DNA from: Eubacteriaceae bacterium
GTDB taxonomy: Bacteria; Bacillota; Clostridia; Eubacteriales; Eubacteriaceae
DNA: 46,947 nucleotides
Direction: 5' to 3'
NCBI GenBank assembly: GCA_016650045.1
Contig: JAENWK010000008.1
Coordinates: 1 to 46,947, forward strand
The translations under genes and the position numbers were made by a program. Positions 16,802 through 25,849 of the stretch are shown piece by piece. The notes below the pieces were generated by a model. That model was not told the origin of the DNA. It saw only the letters and a program-made list of their open reading frames with translations, and did not search any database. Each line of letters starts with the position of its first letter. Within the stretch, counting starts at the first letter, position 1.

Positions 16802-17968
16802 ATGAAAGAAATTTATTTAGATAATGCAGCTACGACTCGGGTGAATCCCCAAGTCGCAGAAAGAATGATGGATGCTTTTTCCAATAATTATGGAAATCCT
16901 TCGTCTCTTCATCGCATCGGAATGCGTGCGGAACAAACCGTCAAAGAGGTCCGTGAGCGTATTGCAAAAACCCTGAATTGTCAGAGCGAAGAGATTTATT
17001 TTACTTCCGGCGGTACGGAGGGAAACAACATGATCATTAAAGGGATTGTTGAAAATAAACAAAGAAACCGTAGTCGGATCATTACCACAAGTATTGAGCA
17101 TCCTTCAGTCCTGGATGTTTTTGCTTTTTATGAAGGTCATCACATTGATGTGGTCGTTCTTGGTGTGGATGATAAAGGGCTCATTGATATGGATGAGCTT
17201 AAAGCAGCCATGGATATGGATACCATCCTTGTTAGTGTCATGGGGGTCAATAATGAACTGGGAACCATTCAGGATCTTAGGGCCATTGGAAAGGTTATCA
17301 AGACTGTGAATCCCAAATGCGTTTTTCACACGGATTTTGTTCAGGGATTTATGAAAATTCCAGTGGATGTGGCGGAATGTCAGTTAGATGCCTTAACCCT
17401 ATGCGGTCATAAAATATTCGGGCCCAAGGGTATTGGTGCCGTTTATATTAAAAAAGGCATTGCCTTGAAGCCTTTGATGCGCGGTGGCGGTCAGGAAAAA
17501 AACATGCGATCCGGTACTGAAAATGTTCCTGGAATTGTTGGCTTGGGAGAGGCCATTGCTCTTCGACAAAACACTTACCGGGAAGAAATAACAACTATGA
17601 GAAAGCTGAGAGAGCGTTTTATTGCAGGACTTGAAGCAACCGTCGAAGATTTCAAAATCAATGGTGATCCCAATGGGAGTCCCTATATTCTCAATCTTTC
17701 CTTTAATCGGGTCAGAGGCGAGGTCTTACTTCATAGTATTGAAGGTGAAGGTGTTTATGTTTCCACCGGCTCGGCTTGTTCCTCTCATAAAAAGGAAAAG
17801 CAATATGTGCTAAAGGCCATTGGGCTTTTGGGTGAATATAAAGAAGGTACCATTCGCATTAGTTTTTCAAAAGATATTACCGAGGGTGATGTGGATGAAG
17901 CAGTGGCCATTATTGCAAAAGCAGTGGCCGGGTTGCGACTTTTAGTTAAAGTCAGGCGCCGAAAATAA
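16802..17968 (+). CDS. Cysteine desulfurase (IscS/NifS type)
   Basis: A 388-residue PLP enzyme that takes sulfur from cysteine and passes it on as a persulfide. N terminus IYLDNAATTRVNPQV; PLP lysine Lys204 in CGHKIFGPKG; catalytic Cys326 in STGSACSSHKKE, on a loop of the length seen in thiI-linked desulfurases. The start at 16802 is chosen because the conserved YLDNAATT motif follows immediately and GAAGGAACC is upstream. The gene is 19 bases before thiI, the same pairing as Bacillus nifZ-thiI, where the desulfurase is the dedicated sulfur donor for 4-thiouridine. No iscU follows, supporting that role rather than general Fe-S assembly. Confidence 0.93.
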   Translation: MKEIYLDNAATTRVNPQVAERMMDAFSNNYGNPSSLHRIGMRAEQTVKEVRERIAKTLNCQSEEIYFTSGGTEGNNMIIKGIVENKQRNRSRIITTSIEHPSVLDVFAFYEGHHIDVVVLGVDDKGLIDMDELKAAMDMDTILVSVMGVNNELGTIQDLRAIGKVIKTVNPKCVFHTDFVQGFMKIPVDVAECQLDALTLCGHKIFGPKGIGAVYIKKGIALKPLMRGGGQEKNMRSGTENVPGIVGLGEAIALRQNTYREEITTMRKLRERFIAGLEATVEDFKINGDPNGSPYILNLSFNRVRGEVLLHSIEGEGVYVSTGSACSSHKKEKQYVLKAIGLLGEYKEGTIRISFSKDITEGDVDEAVAIIAKAVAGLRLLVKVRRRK

Positions 17969-17987
17969 TTTACAGGAGAAAACAGTC

Positions 17988-19148
17988 ATGGAGCATGTTA
18001 TTTTAGTACGGTATGGTGAGATTGCCCTGAAAGGGTTAAATCGAAATTTTTTTATCGACTTACTTGCAAAAAATATACGTAACACCCTTCGTTGTGTTGA
18101 ATCAGCCAAGGTGAAAAAAATTCAGGGACGGATCATTGTTTTTCTGGATGAAGCTGATTTAGAATTGGCCATGAGCCGGGTGCAAAAAGTTTTTGGAATT
18201 GTATCCATCAGCGACGCTGTGATTATTCCCAGTGATATGAAGGTCATTGAAGAAAATGCGATTAAGCGGATCCGGGAAGCCGAAGGCCTCAAAACCTTTA
18301 AGATCACCGCAAAACGCGGAGATAAAACTTTCCCAATGAAATCCCCAGATTTATGCGCACATTTAGGTGATGTGATTCTCAATGCCGTTGAAGGGATTAA
18401 AGTGGATATTCACAATCCTGAATTAAACCTATGGGTTGAAGTTCGGGAAGAAACCTATATGTACCATGAATTTATTCCCTGCAATGGCGGCTTACCCGTT
18501 GGTTGCAGCGGCAAAGGTGCGCTCCTTCTGTCCGGCGGGATTGACAGCCCGGTTGCCGGGTACATGATGGCCAAACGCGGCGTGGAAGTCATTGGGGTTT
18601 ATTTCCATAGTTTCCCTTTTACCAGTGACCGCGCCAAACAAAAAGTTGTGGATCTGGCAAAGATTATGAGCCAGTACTGCGGAAAAATCAAACTCTTTGT
18701 GGTCCCTTTTACCGAGGTTCAGACCACCATTGTGGAATTGTGTCCGGAGCGGCAAACCACCATTATCATGCGCCGCTATATGATGCGGATTGCCGAAACC
18801 ATTGCCGAAAATGAAGGGGCAAAATGCTTGATAACCGGTGAAAGCCTGGGTCAGGTCGCCAGCCAAACCATGGAAGGCCTGGGGGCTACCAATGCCGTCG
18901 CTGAACTTCCGGTATTCAGACCCCTGATTGGTTTTGACAAATCGGAAATCGTCAAAATTGCCCAGACCATCGGAACCTTTGAAACCTCGATTCTGCCCTA
19001 TGAAGATTGCTGCACCATTTTTGTTCCCAAGCATCCTGAAACCCGACCAAAGGTTGCAGAAATGAAACGATCCGAAGAAGCAATCTCTGAAATGATGATC
19101 GCCATGATGGCCACCGCCGTTGCAAATGCCGAAGTTATAAAACTGTAA
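17988..19148 (+). CDS. thiI: tRNA 4-thiouridine synthase ThiI
   Basis: A 386-residue protein with an N-terminal ferredoxin-like and THUMP region (about 1-165) and a PP-loop ATPase (SGGIDS, 182-187). It adenylates U8 of tRNA and transfers sulfur to give s4U. It lacks the C-terminal rhodanese domain of the E. coli enzyme, as is normal in Gram-positives, so it depends on a desulfurase; the one upstream is the natural partner. Cysteines in YEDCCTIFVPKHPETRP near the C terminus fit the catalytic region. AGGAGA precedes the ATG. A REPIN-like element follows the stop. Confidence 0.96.
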   Translation: MEHVILVRYGEIALKGLNRNFFIDLLAKNIRNTLRCVESAKVKKIQGRIIVFLDEADLELAMSRVQKVFGIVSISDAVIIPSDMKVIEENAIKRIREAEGLKTFKITAKRGDKTFPMKSPDLCAHLGDVILNAVEGIKVDIHNPELNLWVEVREETYMYHEFIPCNGGLPVGCSGKGALLLSGGIDSPVAGYMMAKRGVEVIGVYFHSFPFTSDRAKQKVVDLAKIMSQYCGKIKLFVVPFTEVQTTIVELCPERQTTIIMRRYMMRIAETIAENEGAKCLITGESLGQVASQTMEGLGATNAVAELPVFRPLIGFDKSEIVKIAQTIGTFETSILPYEDCCTIFVPKHPETRPKVAEMKRSEEAISEMMIAMMATAVANAEVIKL

Positions 19149-19173
19149 AAATTATTCATAAGGATTGTATCTA

Positions 19174-19282
19174 ACCCCAAGGGGCGAATAGTATTCGCCC
19201 GAAACGTTAGGGTAAATCCAACGTTAATATTTAACCAAAGCGTTTGCCGGCGATTGATAATCGTCTTACCAATTTACGTAGG
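19174..19282 (+). repeat. REPIN-like element, copy B
   Basis: Starts with a perfect hairpin GGGCGAATA/TATTCGCCC (19182-19200) and ends with GGCGATTGATAATCG (19249-19263) and CGTAGG. The core AATCCAACGTTAATATTTA (about 19215-19233) is nearly the same as copy C. It lies between thiI and hflX. Confidence 0.75.
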
Positions 19283-19320
19283 TTTGAATGATAGCCCGAC
19301 AATATAAACATCGCTTTAAC

Positions 19321-19362
19321 CCATAAAAACCAGGCAATTTCGCCTGGTTTTTATGGTATAAT
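19321..19362 (+). promoter_or_regulatory. Perfect hairpin abutting the hflX promoter
   Basis: A perfect 15-base stem CCATAAAAACCAGGC (19321-19335) and GCCTGGTTTTTATGG (19342-19356) with a 6-base loop; the T run inside the right arm makes it a plausible terminator for thiI. The extended -10 box TGGTATAAT (19354-19362) begins inside the right arm, so the terminator and the hflX promoter overlap. Predicted hflX start is about 19369. Confidence 0.7.
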
Positions 19363-19413
19363 AGAAAGAATCATTAGCAAAGTTAATGATTAAAAAAGTA
19401 AAGGAAACAGATA

Positions 19414-21216
19414 ATGGCAGATAATAAAAGCGGCATTCGCCAAAACTATATAAACGAACTTGATGATTTGGTCGGGTATGAAATGGAAAACCAGGTGCTT
19501 TTGGATGAAAACATTCTGGAGATTTTAAAGCGTCTGACCCTTGCAATTCAACGGGAAATTCTCATTGCAACCAACGAAAAAAATCGTGTCCAGTGGGTAA
19601 ATGTTGGCGACGCCTCGACGGTTACCATTGGGGATAAGGATATGCTGTATCACGAAAAATTCCTTAATAAATATCGGGTGATCCATACCCATCCCAATGG
19701 CAATCCCAATTTGTCGGAAGAGGATTTTTCGGCAGCAAAAAATCAGGGACTGCAATGCATTGTTACCATTGGGGTGGCTGAGGATACGCCGGTAAGATTT
19801 GGCATTGGTGTGCCAATCATTGAAGAAGGTGCCATGGAATACGCCCAGGGTCTGTTCAAAAGTCTGAAAGAGCTTAATGCGTTTCCGCTGGAATATTATA
19901 TTCTCCAGGCCAATCGGTTTATTAAAAATGATCCGAATACGGTTTTTGATTTAGAGGATACGGAAGAACGTGCCCTTCTGCTTGGCATTGATCTTCCGGG
20001 AAGTGAAGGGGTGACCCTCGATGATTCCATGGAAGAATTGGCTCAGCTGGTTAAAACAGCAAAGGGCAAAGTCATGGAACGGGTGACTCAATCCCGAAGT
20101 AAAATTGATTCAACCTTTTATGTTGGTAAGGGGAAGATTCAGGAATTGACCAGGGTCATTCAAAACAATGACATTAATCTGATTGTCGCCAATGATGAAC
20201 TGAATTCAAAACAAATTGCAAATATTGAAGCCGCTACCGGCACAAAAACCATTGATCGCACCACGGTCATTTTAGATATCTTCGCCCGTCAGTCAAAAAC
20301 CCGTGAAGGAAAGCTCCAGGTTGAGTTGGCCCAGCAGAAATATCGCATGTCCCATCTTAAGGGCATGGGAATTGTCATGTCCCGTCTGGGCGGCGGTATT
20401 GGTACCCGGGGGCCGGGGGAGAAAAAGCTGGAAATCGATCGACGGCTGATACGAAAACAAATTGATGACCTTGAAGCCAGAAATGAGCGTATTAATAAAA
20501 GCAATACCCTCAATGCTCTGCAACGACAAAAAAATCAGATCCAGACCGTGAGTCTCATTGGTTATACCAACTCAGGAAAGAGCACTTTGTTTAATGTGCT
20601 CACCCAAAGTGAAGCGGTCACCAAAGATGGGCTTTTTGTGACCCTGGATTCGACGCTTCGAAAAGTTGAGCCGGAACAGGGGGATTACCTCATATCCGAT
20701 ACGGTTGGATTTATTGAAAAATTGCCTCATGATCTGATTAAGGCCTTTAAAACCACTTTGAAAGAGGTGGAAACAGGGGATTTACTTCTCCATGTGGTGG
20801 ATGTGTCAAATCACAATTATCGGGCTCAAATTGATGTGGTGAATCAGGTGCTTTCTGATATTGGCGCAGGGCAAAAAAAAGTAATTCTTGTTTATAATAA
20901 AATAGATAAGCTGTCAAAAGAGGACCGAGATGCGCTGATCCAAAAGAATCAGTCTCCGGGTGAGGATCTGAGTCTTTATATTTCGGCAAAAGAGGGACTG
21001 GAAATCGATGTTTTGTCAGAAACCATACAAAAGGTCCTTCAAGGCGATAAACGCCAGATAAAGCTTCTCATCCCCTATGATGATAATCGGGCCATTGCGG
21101 CACTCCATGAGAAAAAAGTGGTGCTGGACATTGATTATCAAAGTGATGGGAACCTGGTGACCATAGAGATTACCGATGAGTTTCCCATGCATCTGTTTGA
21201 CAAATATGTGGTGTAA
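19414..21216 (+). CDS. hflX: GTPase HflX with JAMM-like N-terminal domain
   Basis: A 600-residue protein, about 180 longer than classic HflX. From about residue 190 it is HflX: the ERVTQSRSKIDSTFYVGKGKI nucleotide-binding domain, GGGIGTRGPGEKKLE, then a G domain with GYTNSGKST (383-391), DTVGF and NKID. HflX binds 50S subunits and splits stalled ribosomes. The N-terminal 185 residues contain HTHPNGNPNLSEED with His91, His93, Ser101 and Asp104, matching the JAMM metal pattern HxH-x7-SxxD. Clostridial HflX proteins often carry such an extension, but its activity is not known to me. The ATG follows AAAGGAAA. yigZ follows with 3 bases between. Confidence 0.92.
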   Translation: MADNKSGIRQNYINELDDLVGYEMENQVLLDENILEILKRLTLAIQREILIATNEKNRVQWVNVGDASTVTIGDKDMLYHEKFLNKYRVIHTHPNGNPNLSEEDFSAAKNQGLQCIVTIGVAEDTPVRFGIGVPIIEEGAMEYAQGLFKSLKELNAFPLEYYILQANRFIKNDPNTVFDLEDTEERALLLGIDLPGSEGVTLDDSMEELAQLVKTAKGKVMERVTQSRSKIDSTFYVGKGKIQELTRVIQNNDINLIVANDELNSKQIANIEAATGTKTIDRTTVILDIFARQSKTREGKLQVELAQQKYRMSHLKGMGIVMSRLGGGIGTRGPGEKKLEIDRRLIRKQIDDLEARNERINKSNTLNALQRQKNQIQTVSLIGYTNSGKSTLFNVLTQSEAVTKDGLFVTLDSTLRKVEPEQGDYLISDTVGFIEKLPHDLIKAFKTTLKEVETGDLLLHVVDVSNHNYRAQIDVVNQVLSDIGAGQKKVILVYNKIDKLSKEDRDALIQKNQSPGEDLSLYISAKEGLEIDVLSETIQKVLQGDKRQIKLLIPYDDNRAIAALHEKKVVLDIDYQSDGNLVTIEITDEFPMHLFDKYVV

Positions 21217-21219
21217 GAT

Positions 21220-21855
21220 GTGAAAGATTATAATACGGTTCTAATGCCTTTTGAAACTGAAATAGAAATCAAAAAATCAAAGTTTATTAACCTGGTATTT
21301 CATGCTGAAGATGAAGAGACTTTGGAAAAGATTTTAGGGGAGGTTCGAAAAAAGCACTATAAAGCCACCCATGTTTGTTGGGCCTATGTTCTTAATTCCG
21401 ATCCAAAACGGCAAAAGGCCAGTGATGACGGTGAACCTTCAGGCACTGCCGGAAAACCGATTCTTGAAGTCATTAACCATCGGGAACTTCGGGATGTACT
21501 GGTGGTGGTGATCCGTTATTTTGGTGGGGTGAAGCTGGGAACCGGGGGACTGATCCGAGCCTATATTGGCGGCGCCAGTGATGTGCTGAAGCAGTCCCAA
21601 ATCATTAAAAAACAATTTTCGGATCAAGTGAAGATTCACATTAGTTACGCCAGCTATGGCAGCTTAACCAGCAGTTTATTGGAAAAAGAAATAATTCCGG
21701 TGGATGAAGATTTTGGAGAAAATGTCACTCTGTCTTTTCAAATCCCGGTGGCAGATACTCAGGAGTTTTTAGACTGGATTAAAGATCAGACCAGTGGAAG
21801 CAGTGAAGTGACCCAGGAAGAACAAACCTATGTGGATATACAACTCAATCATTAG
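21220..21855 (+). CDS. yigZ: YigZ/IMPACT family protein
   Basis: A 211-residue UPF0029 protein related to eukaryotic IMPACT, with an N-terminal domain (about 1-120) holding KKSKFINLVFHAEDEE, KHYKATHVCWAYVL, SDDGEPSGTAGKPILE and VVVIRYFGGVKLGTGGLIRAY, all family signatures, and a C-terminal ferredoxin-like DUF1949 domain. Bacterial members bind nucleic acid; their role is unsettled. The start is GTG 3 bases after the hflX stop with no good ribosome binding site of its own, which suggests translational coupling. Its 3' end forms one arm of a 14-base inverted repeat (21841-21876). Confidence 0.9.
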   Translation: MKDYNTVLMPFETEIEIKKSKFINLVFHAEDEETLEKILGEVRKKHYKATHVCWAYVLNSDPKRQKASDDGEPSGTAGKPILEVINHRELRDVLVVVIRYFGGVKLGTGGLIRAYIGGASDVLKQSQIIKKQFSDQVKIHISYASYGSLTSSLLEKEIIPVDEDFGENVTLSFQIPVADTQEFLDWIKDQTSGSSEVTQEEQTYVDIQLNH

Positions 21856-21876
21856 TTTCACTTAATGATTGAGTTG
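21841..21876 (+). terminator. 14-base hairpin at the end of yigZ
   Basis: CAACTCAATCATTA (21841-21854) pairs perfectly with TAATGATTGAGTTG (21863-21876); the stop codon lies in the stem. Only a weak T run follows, so it is either a terminator of reduced strength or a 3' stabilising hairpin. Confidence 0.55.
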
Positions 21877-21965
21877 TAATTGAGATTTCTGTGGATTTCT
21901 AAAGGTTTTCTGGTTATAATAAAGAAGTTTTGAAACGAAACCAATGACATCAGAAAGGAATCCCT

Positions 21966-22454
21966 ATGATAAAAAACAACCGAGTCAGGTTTTTGGTAAC
22001 GCTGATTTTTTTTGCTTATATTATCTGTTTAATTATTCTGACTTTGTTACCGGATTCAAGTAATATCACCTATACAAACACCTATAACATTATTCCATTG
22101 ACAAGTATTGATGAGTTCTTTTATGATATTATGGCTAATGGCATAATAAACTGGGCGTTTTTATCAATGAAACCGACAGGATTTCTTGATATTGTGATGT
22201 ACACTTTTACGGATTCCTTTAAAAATTTAATGGGTAACATTCTGATTTTTATTCCGTTAGGGCTTTTGTATCCCCTGTGTCGCAAGAAAAATGGGGGCTT
22301 TTTTGGAGCTTTTTTGATAATTCTGGGTTCGACCTGTACCATTGAAATTTTGCAATTCTTCTTTTTAACCAGTCGAAGGGCAGATGTGGATGATATTATC
22401 CTCAATGTTATTGGTGGGATCATCGGCTATCTCATTTATAAATGGATTAAATAA
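21966..22454 (+). CDS. VanZ-like membrane protein
   Basis: A 162-residue integral membrane protein of the VanZ family (some members give low-level teicoplanin resistance; most have no known role). Hydrophobic helices are at about residues 8-28, 72-103, 106-122 and 140-158. Family signatures are the PDS segment after the first helix (residues 28-30), NLMGNILIFIPLGLLYPL (about 84-101), ILQFFFLTSRRADVDDIILNVIGGIIGY (about 128-155) with the conserved RxxDxxDxxxN-type motif. ATG follows AAAGGAA. It sits 24 bases before radA and may be co-transcribed with it; no glycopeptide-resistance genes are nearby. Confidence 0.85.
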   Translation: MIKNNRVRFLVTLIFFAYIICLIILTLLPDSSNITYTNTYNIIPLTSIDEFFYDIMANGIINWAFLSMKPTGFLDIVMYTFTDSFKNLMGNILIFIPLGLLYPLCRKKNGGFFGAFLIILGSTCTIEILQFFFLTSRRADVDDIILNVIGGIIGYLIYKWIK

Positions 22455-22478
22455 ACGAAGTCAATTAAGGGAGAACTC

Positions 22479-23840
22479 ATGGCAAAGAAAAAAAGTGTAT
22501 TTGTGTGTCAGAATTGTGGTCATGATTCCCCTAAATGGATGGGAAAATGCACCGAATGCGGTGAATGGAATACCATGGTGGAGGAGTTTGATTTTGCCAA
22601 GTCAGCGGGGAAAGAAAATACCCGGGAACGCGGGGTTTATTCCAAGCCCAAGGCCTTGGCGGAAATTAGTTATATCGGTGATAAACGTTATCCCACAAAA
22701 AATGAAGAGCTTGATCGGGTGCTTGGGGGAGGCATTGTTCCCGGGGGAATGATTCTCTTAGGAGGCGATCCGGGGATTGGAAAATCCACCATTTTACTTC
22801 AAACCACTGAGGCTTTGGGAAACCAGGGCTACAAGGTGTTGTATATTTCCGGAGAAGAATCCGAACAGCAATTAAAAATGCGTGGTGAACGGATGAATGT
22901 AAAATCAGAAAATATTTACTTTCTTTCTGAAATTAATATTCCCTATATTTTGACGATTATTTTGGATGAACGGCCGGATATTGTGATCATCGACTCGATT
23001 CAAACCATGTATAGCCCGGATATTTCTTCGGCACCGGGCAGTGTTAGCCAGATCCGGGAAAATACCGGAGCCTTAATGCAAATTGCGAAAAAAGATAATA
23101 TTTCCATTATTCTGGTCGGACATGTGACCAAGGATGGCTCTATTGCCGGACCACGGGTATTGGAGCATATGGTTGATACGGTTCTTTATTTTGAAGGAGA
23201 AAAATATCATACCTACCGAATCCTTCGCGGGGTCAAGAATCGATTCGGCTCAACCAATGAAATTGGAATTTTTGAAATGACCGAAAACGGCTTGCAGCCT
23301 GTGGCAAACCCATCAGAAATGATGCTGGACAGTCGCCCACTGAATACCTGCGGGTCGGTGGTGGTTCCTTGTATGGAAGGAACACGTCCTTTACTCGTTG
23401 AGCTTCAGGGACTTGTTTCCCCCTCCGGCTTTGGGAATCCCCGACGGATGTCCACGGGAATGGATTATAACCGAATGGTTTTGCTGATGGCCATAATGGA
23501 AAAACGCCTGGGTATTCAACTGCAGTCAGTGGATGCCTACATCAACGTGGTTGGTGGTATTAAAATTGATGAACCAGCCTTGGATCTTGGGGTGATTGCA
23601 GTGCTTTATTCCAGTCTTCGGGACTTTCAAATCCCCGGTGATTTAATGATTCTTGGTGAGGTTGGTCTCACCGGAGAGGTTCGCAATATCCAACACATGG
23701 ATAAGCGGCTTATGGAAGGAAAAAAGCTGGGCTTTAAACGGTGTATCATTCCCAAGGGCAATAAAAAGGGTCTGAGTCTGGAAGGAATGGAAATTCTTCC
23801 GGTAGATAATATAAGAGCCGCCCTGGACATTCTTATTTAA
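22479..23840 (+). CDS. radA: DNA repair protein RadA
   Basis: A 453-residue RecA-like ATPase and helicase that promotes branch migration. N-terminal zinc finger with Cys10, Cys13, Cys24 and Cys27; Walker A GGDPGIGKST (95-104); the RadA-specific KNRFG motif (253-257); and a C-terminal Lon-protease-like domain (about 275-453) with GGIKIDEPALDLGV. Length is standard. AGGGAGAA precedes the ATG. The 6S RNA gene follows, then ruvA, so this region groups recombination functions. Confidence 0.96.
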   Translation: MAKKKSVFVCQNCGHDSPKWMGKCTECGEWNTMVEEFDFAKSAGKENTRERGVYSKPKALAEISYIGDKRYPTKNEELDRVLGGGIVPGGMILLGGDPGIGKSTILLQTTEALGNQGYKVLYISGEESEQQLKMRGERMNVKSENIYFLSEINIPYILTIILDERPDIVIIDSIQTMYSPDISSAPGSVSQIRENTGALMQIAKKDNISIILVGHVTKDGSIAGPRVLEHMVDTVLYFEGEKYHTYRILRGVKNRFGSTNEIGIFEMTENGLQPVANPSEMMLDSRPLNTCGSVVVPCMEGTRPLLVELQGLVSPSGFGNPRRMSTGMDYNRMVLLMAIMEKRLGIQLQSVDAYINVVGGIKIDEPALDLGVIAVLYSSLRDFQIPGDLMILGEVGLTGEVRNIQHMDKRLMEGKKLGFKRCIIPKGNKKGLSLEGMEILPVDNIRAALDILI

Positions 23841-23909
23841 TGAAGAACTCAGGTATTAAATATTAATGTTTCACAAAAATTTATCCTTTTATTTTTAGTG
23901 AAAATTGTG

Positions 23910-23915
23910 TATAAT
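23910..23915 (+). promoter_or_regulatory. -10 box of the 6S RNA gene
   Basis: TATAAT at 23910-23915, about 6 to 8 bases before the predicted RNA start. No good -35 match is seen, though TTTTTAG-type sequence lies at the right distance. Confidence 0.5.
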
Positions 23916-23920
23916 AGGTT

Positions 23921-24115
23921 TATCCCAAAGTGTTCGTGCTACTTTGTTTTTGAACCTACATCAATATTCAGGGAGTCTGATTGTTCAGAAGCAGATGTTA
24001 GGCCTCGTTTTATCAGTGGAAAACAGAAACTGATGACAAGACACCCACCTAGATTTCGCTAGGGCGTCAAAAATGAAGAACGGCACATTGGGATAGCACC
24101 TCAGGGTGCTTTTTT
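23921..24115 (+). ncRNA. ssrS: 6S RNA
   Basis: About 195 nt. The two ends pair: TATCCCAA (23921-23928) and following bases with TTGGGATA (near 24088-24095), and GTG/CAC behind them. The 5' side carries TTTTTGAACC and the 3' side of the central bubble has a short hairpin CCTAG/CTAGG (around 24051-24064), both seen in Firmicute 6S RNAs. An internal stem-loop ATCAGT/AACTGAT forms the distal part. It ends in the terminator 24095-24115. 6S RNA mimics an open promoter and binds sigma-A RNA polymerase. Size, own promoter, own terminator and no ORF support the call; no covariance search was possible. Confidence 0.75.
24095..24115 (+). terminator. Terminator of 6S RNA
   Basis: AGCACC, loop TCAG, GGTGCT and TTTTT. 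Confidence 0.85.
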
Positions 24116-24177
24116 ATTGTATTATATTTTTATTTTGGTACAATAGATAAAGCATGATTAATTATTAAGGAGAGCCT

Positions 24178-24768
24178 ATGTACGAATATATCATTGGGAG
24201 CCTGGAGGAACAGGCCCTGGACTATGTGGTCATTGATTTGCACCATATGGGATACAAAATAAAGGTTTCGGCCAATACGCTTAATGAATTGCCAAACCTT
24301 CATTCAGAGGCAAAACTTTACCTCCACCAGGTTATTAAAGACGATGAAGTGGCTCTTTATGGTTTTGCAACAACCGATGAGCGGGAAATTTTTCGGACCA
24401 TTATTGGGATTTCCGGCATCGGACCCAAGGCAGCCACCGGGCTTTTGTCCCAGTTCAGCCGGGATGAGCTTATTTCTCATATTATTAATGAGGATGCCAA
24501 AAGTATTACCAGAGCTCCGGGAATTGGGATAAAAACCGCCAGCCGGATGATCCTGGAACTGAAGGATCGTTATAAGGATTATGCCCCAATGCATTTGCCA
24601 ATGGGTGGGGTTAAGGCACTGAGCGATACTGCCAGCGAGGCGGTTAATGGTCTTGTGGGATTGGGCTATAGTATTTCTGAGGCTTCGGAAATGGTGGCCA
24701 GAGCCTATCTGCCTGAAATTACCCTTGAGGATTTAATTAAAGGGGCACTCAGGGCACCAAAACATTGA
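24178..24768 (+). CDS. ruvA: Holliday junction branch migration subunit RuvA
   Basis: A 196-residue protein: N-terminal OB fold (about 1-63), two helix-hairpin-helix motifs including ISGIGPKAATGLLSQF (about 79-94) and APGIGIKTASRMILELKDR (about 114-132), and the flexible C-terminal domain III (about 145-196) that contacts RuvB. It binds four-way junctions as a tetramer. AAGGAGAGCC precedes the ATG. ruvB starts 16 bases after the stop. Confidence 0.97.
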   Translation: MYEYIIGSLEEQALDYVVIDLHHMGYKIKVSANTLNELPNLHSEAKLYLHQVIKDDEVALYGFATTDEREIFRTIIGISGIGPKAATGLLSQFSRDELISHIINEDAKSITRAPGIGIKTASRMILELKDRYKDYAPMHLPMGGVKALSDTASEAVNGLVGLGYSISEASEMVARAYLPEITLEDLIKGALRAPKH

Positions 24769-24784
24769 AGGGACAGTAAATTAA

Positions 24785-25849
24785 ATGAAAGACCGAATCA
24801 TAACTTCTGAAATTACAGAGGTTGATATCGATATTGAAAAAAGTTTAAGGCCCCAGGGTCTAAAGGAATATGTTGGACAGGAACGTGTAAAAAGACAAAT
24901 GGGCATCTTTATAAAGGCAGCTCAGAAACGCGAAGAAAGCCTGGATCATGTGCTGCTTTACGGACCACCGGGTCTTGGAAAAACAACCCTGGCAAATATT
25001 ATTGCCAAAGAAATGGGTGTGGGCATTAAAACCACGTCTGGCCCGGCCATTGAAAAGGCAGGGGATTTGGCGGCTATTCTCACGAATCTCAAGGAAGGGG
25101 ATATCCTTTTTATTGATGAAATTCATCGTCTTCAACGGACGGTGGAAGAGGTTCTCTATCCGGCCATGGAGGATTATGCCTTGGATATTATTATTGGAAA
25201 AGGTCCTGGAGCGCGTTCGATTCGTTTGGAACTGCCGCATTTCACCCTCATTGGCGCCACCACACGGGTGGGGCTTCTGACTTCGCCACTCAGGGATCGT
25301 TTTGGTGTGATTCACCGATTAGAACTTTATAATCCAGAAGAATTAGCCACCATCATCCATCGTTCCTCAGGAATCATTGGGGTCCAAATCGATGATGAGG
25401 GGGCGGTTGAACTGGCCATTCGTTCACGGGGAACGCCGCGAATTGCCAACCGGCTGTTAAAACGGGTTCGTGATTATTGTGAGATTGAAGGACAGGGATT
25501 TATCGATCTTCAAATTACCAAAGAAGCCTTGGATCTATTTGAAGTGGACGCTGTGGGACTTGATCAAATAGATCGCACCATGCTCATTACCATCATTGAA
25601 AAATTTGATGGGGGACCGGTGGGAATTGATACCCTGGCCGCGGCCATTGGTGAAGAAAAAAACACCATTGAGGAGGTTTACGAGCCTTATCTTATTCAAC
25701 TGGGTTTTCTTTCAAAAACTCCTCGCGGGCGAATGATTACCAGCCGTGGTTATGCCCATTTAGGTTTAGAACCTTTATATAAAAAAGAATTAGACCCGAA
25801 TCAAATGAAAATAAATTTTTACAGCAACGAGGAAGATACTGATGAATAA
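24785..25849 (+). CDS. ruvB: Holliday junction helicase RuvB
   Basis: A 354-residue AAA+ motor. Walker [10 protein letters not shown] (60-68), Walker [11 protein letters not shown] (about 107-116), sensor 1 LIGATTRVG, the RuvB-specific segment [20 protein letters not shown], and a C-terminal winged helix with [17 protein letters not shown]. The N terminus [15 protein letters not shown] is typical. The last 8 bases overlap queA, the common ruvA-ruvB-queA-tgt-yajC order of Firmicutes. Confidence 0.98.
   Translation: MKDRIITSEITEVDIDIEKSLRPQGLKEYVGQERVKRQMGIFIKAAQKREESLDHVLLYGPPGLGKTTLANIIAKEMGVGIKTTSGPAIEKAGDLAAILTNLKEGDILFIDEIHRLQRTVEEVLYPAMEDYALDIIIGKGPGARSIRLELPHFTLIGATTRVGLLTSPLRDRFGVIHRLELYNPEELATIIHRSSGIIGVQIDDEGAVELAIRSRGTPRIANRLLKRVRDYCEIEGQGFIDLQITKEALDLFEVDAVGLDQIDRTMLITIIEKFDGGPVGIDTLAAAIGEEKNTIEEVYEPYLIQLGFLSKTPRGRMITSRGYAHLGLEPLYKKELDPNQMKINFYSNEEDTDE

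Noticed and set aside
18492-19034. 180-codon minus-strand frame inside thiI
   Set aside because: Antisense to conserved PP-loop coding sequence; composition is low-complexity and there is no start site.
23921-24115. T-box or riboswitch upstream of ruvA
   Set aside because: No T-box AGGGTGG-ACCGCG element and no amino-acid gene downstream; end pairing and size fit 6S RNA better.
24860-25315. 151-codon minus-strand frame inside ruvB
   Set aside because: Mirror of the conserved AAA+ core; no ribosome binding site.
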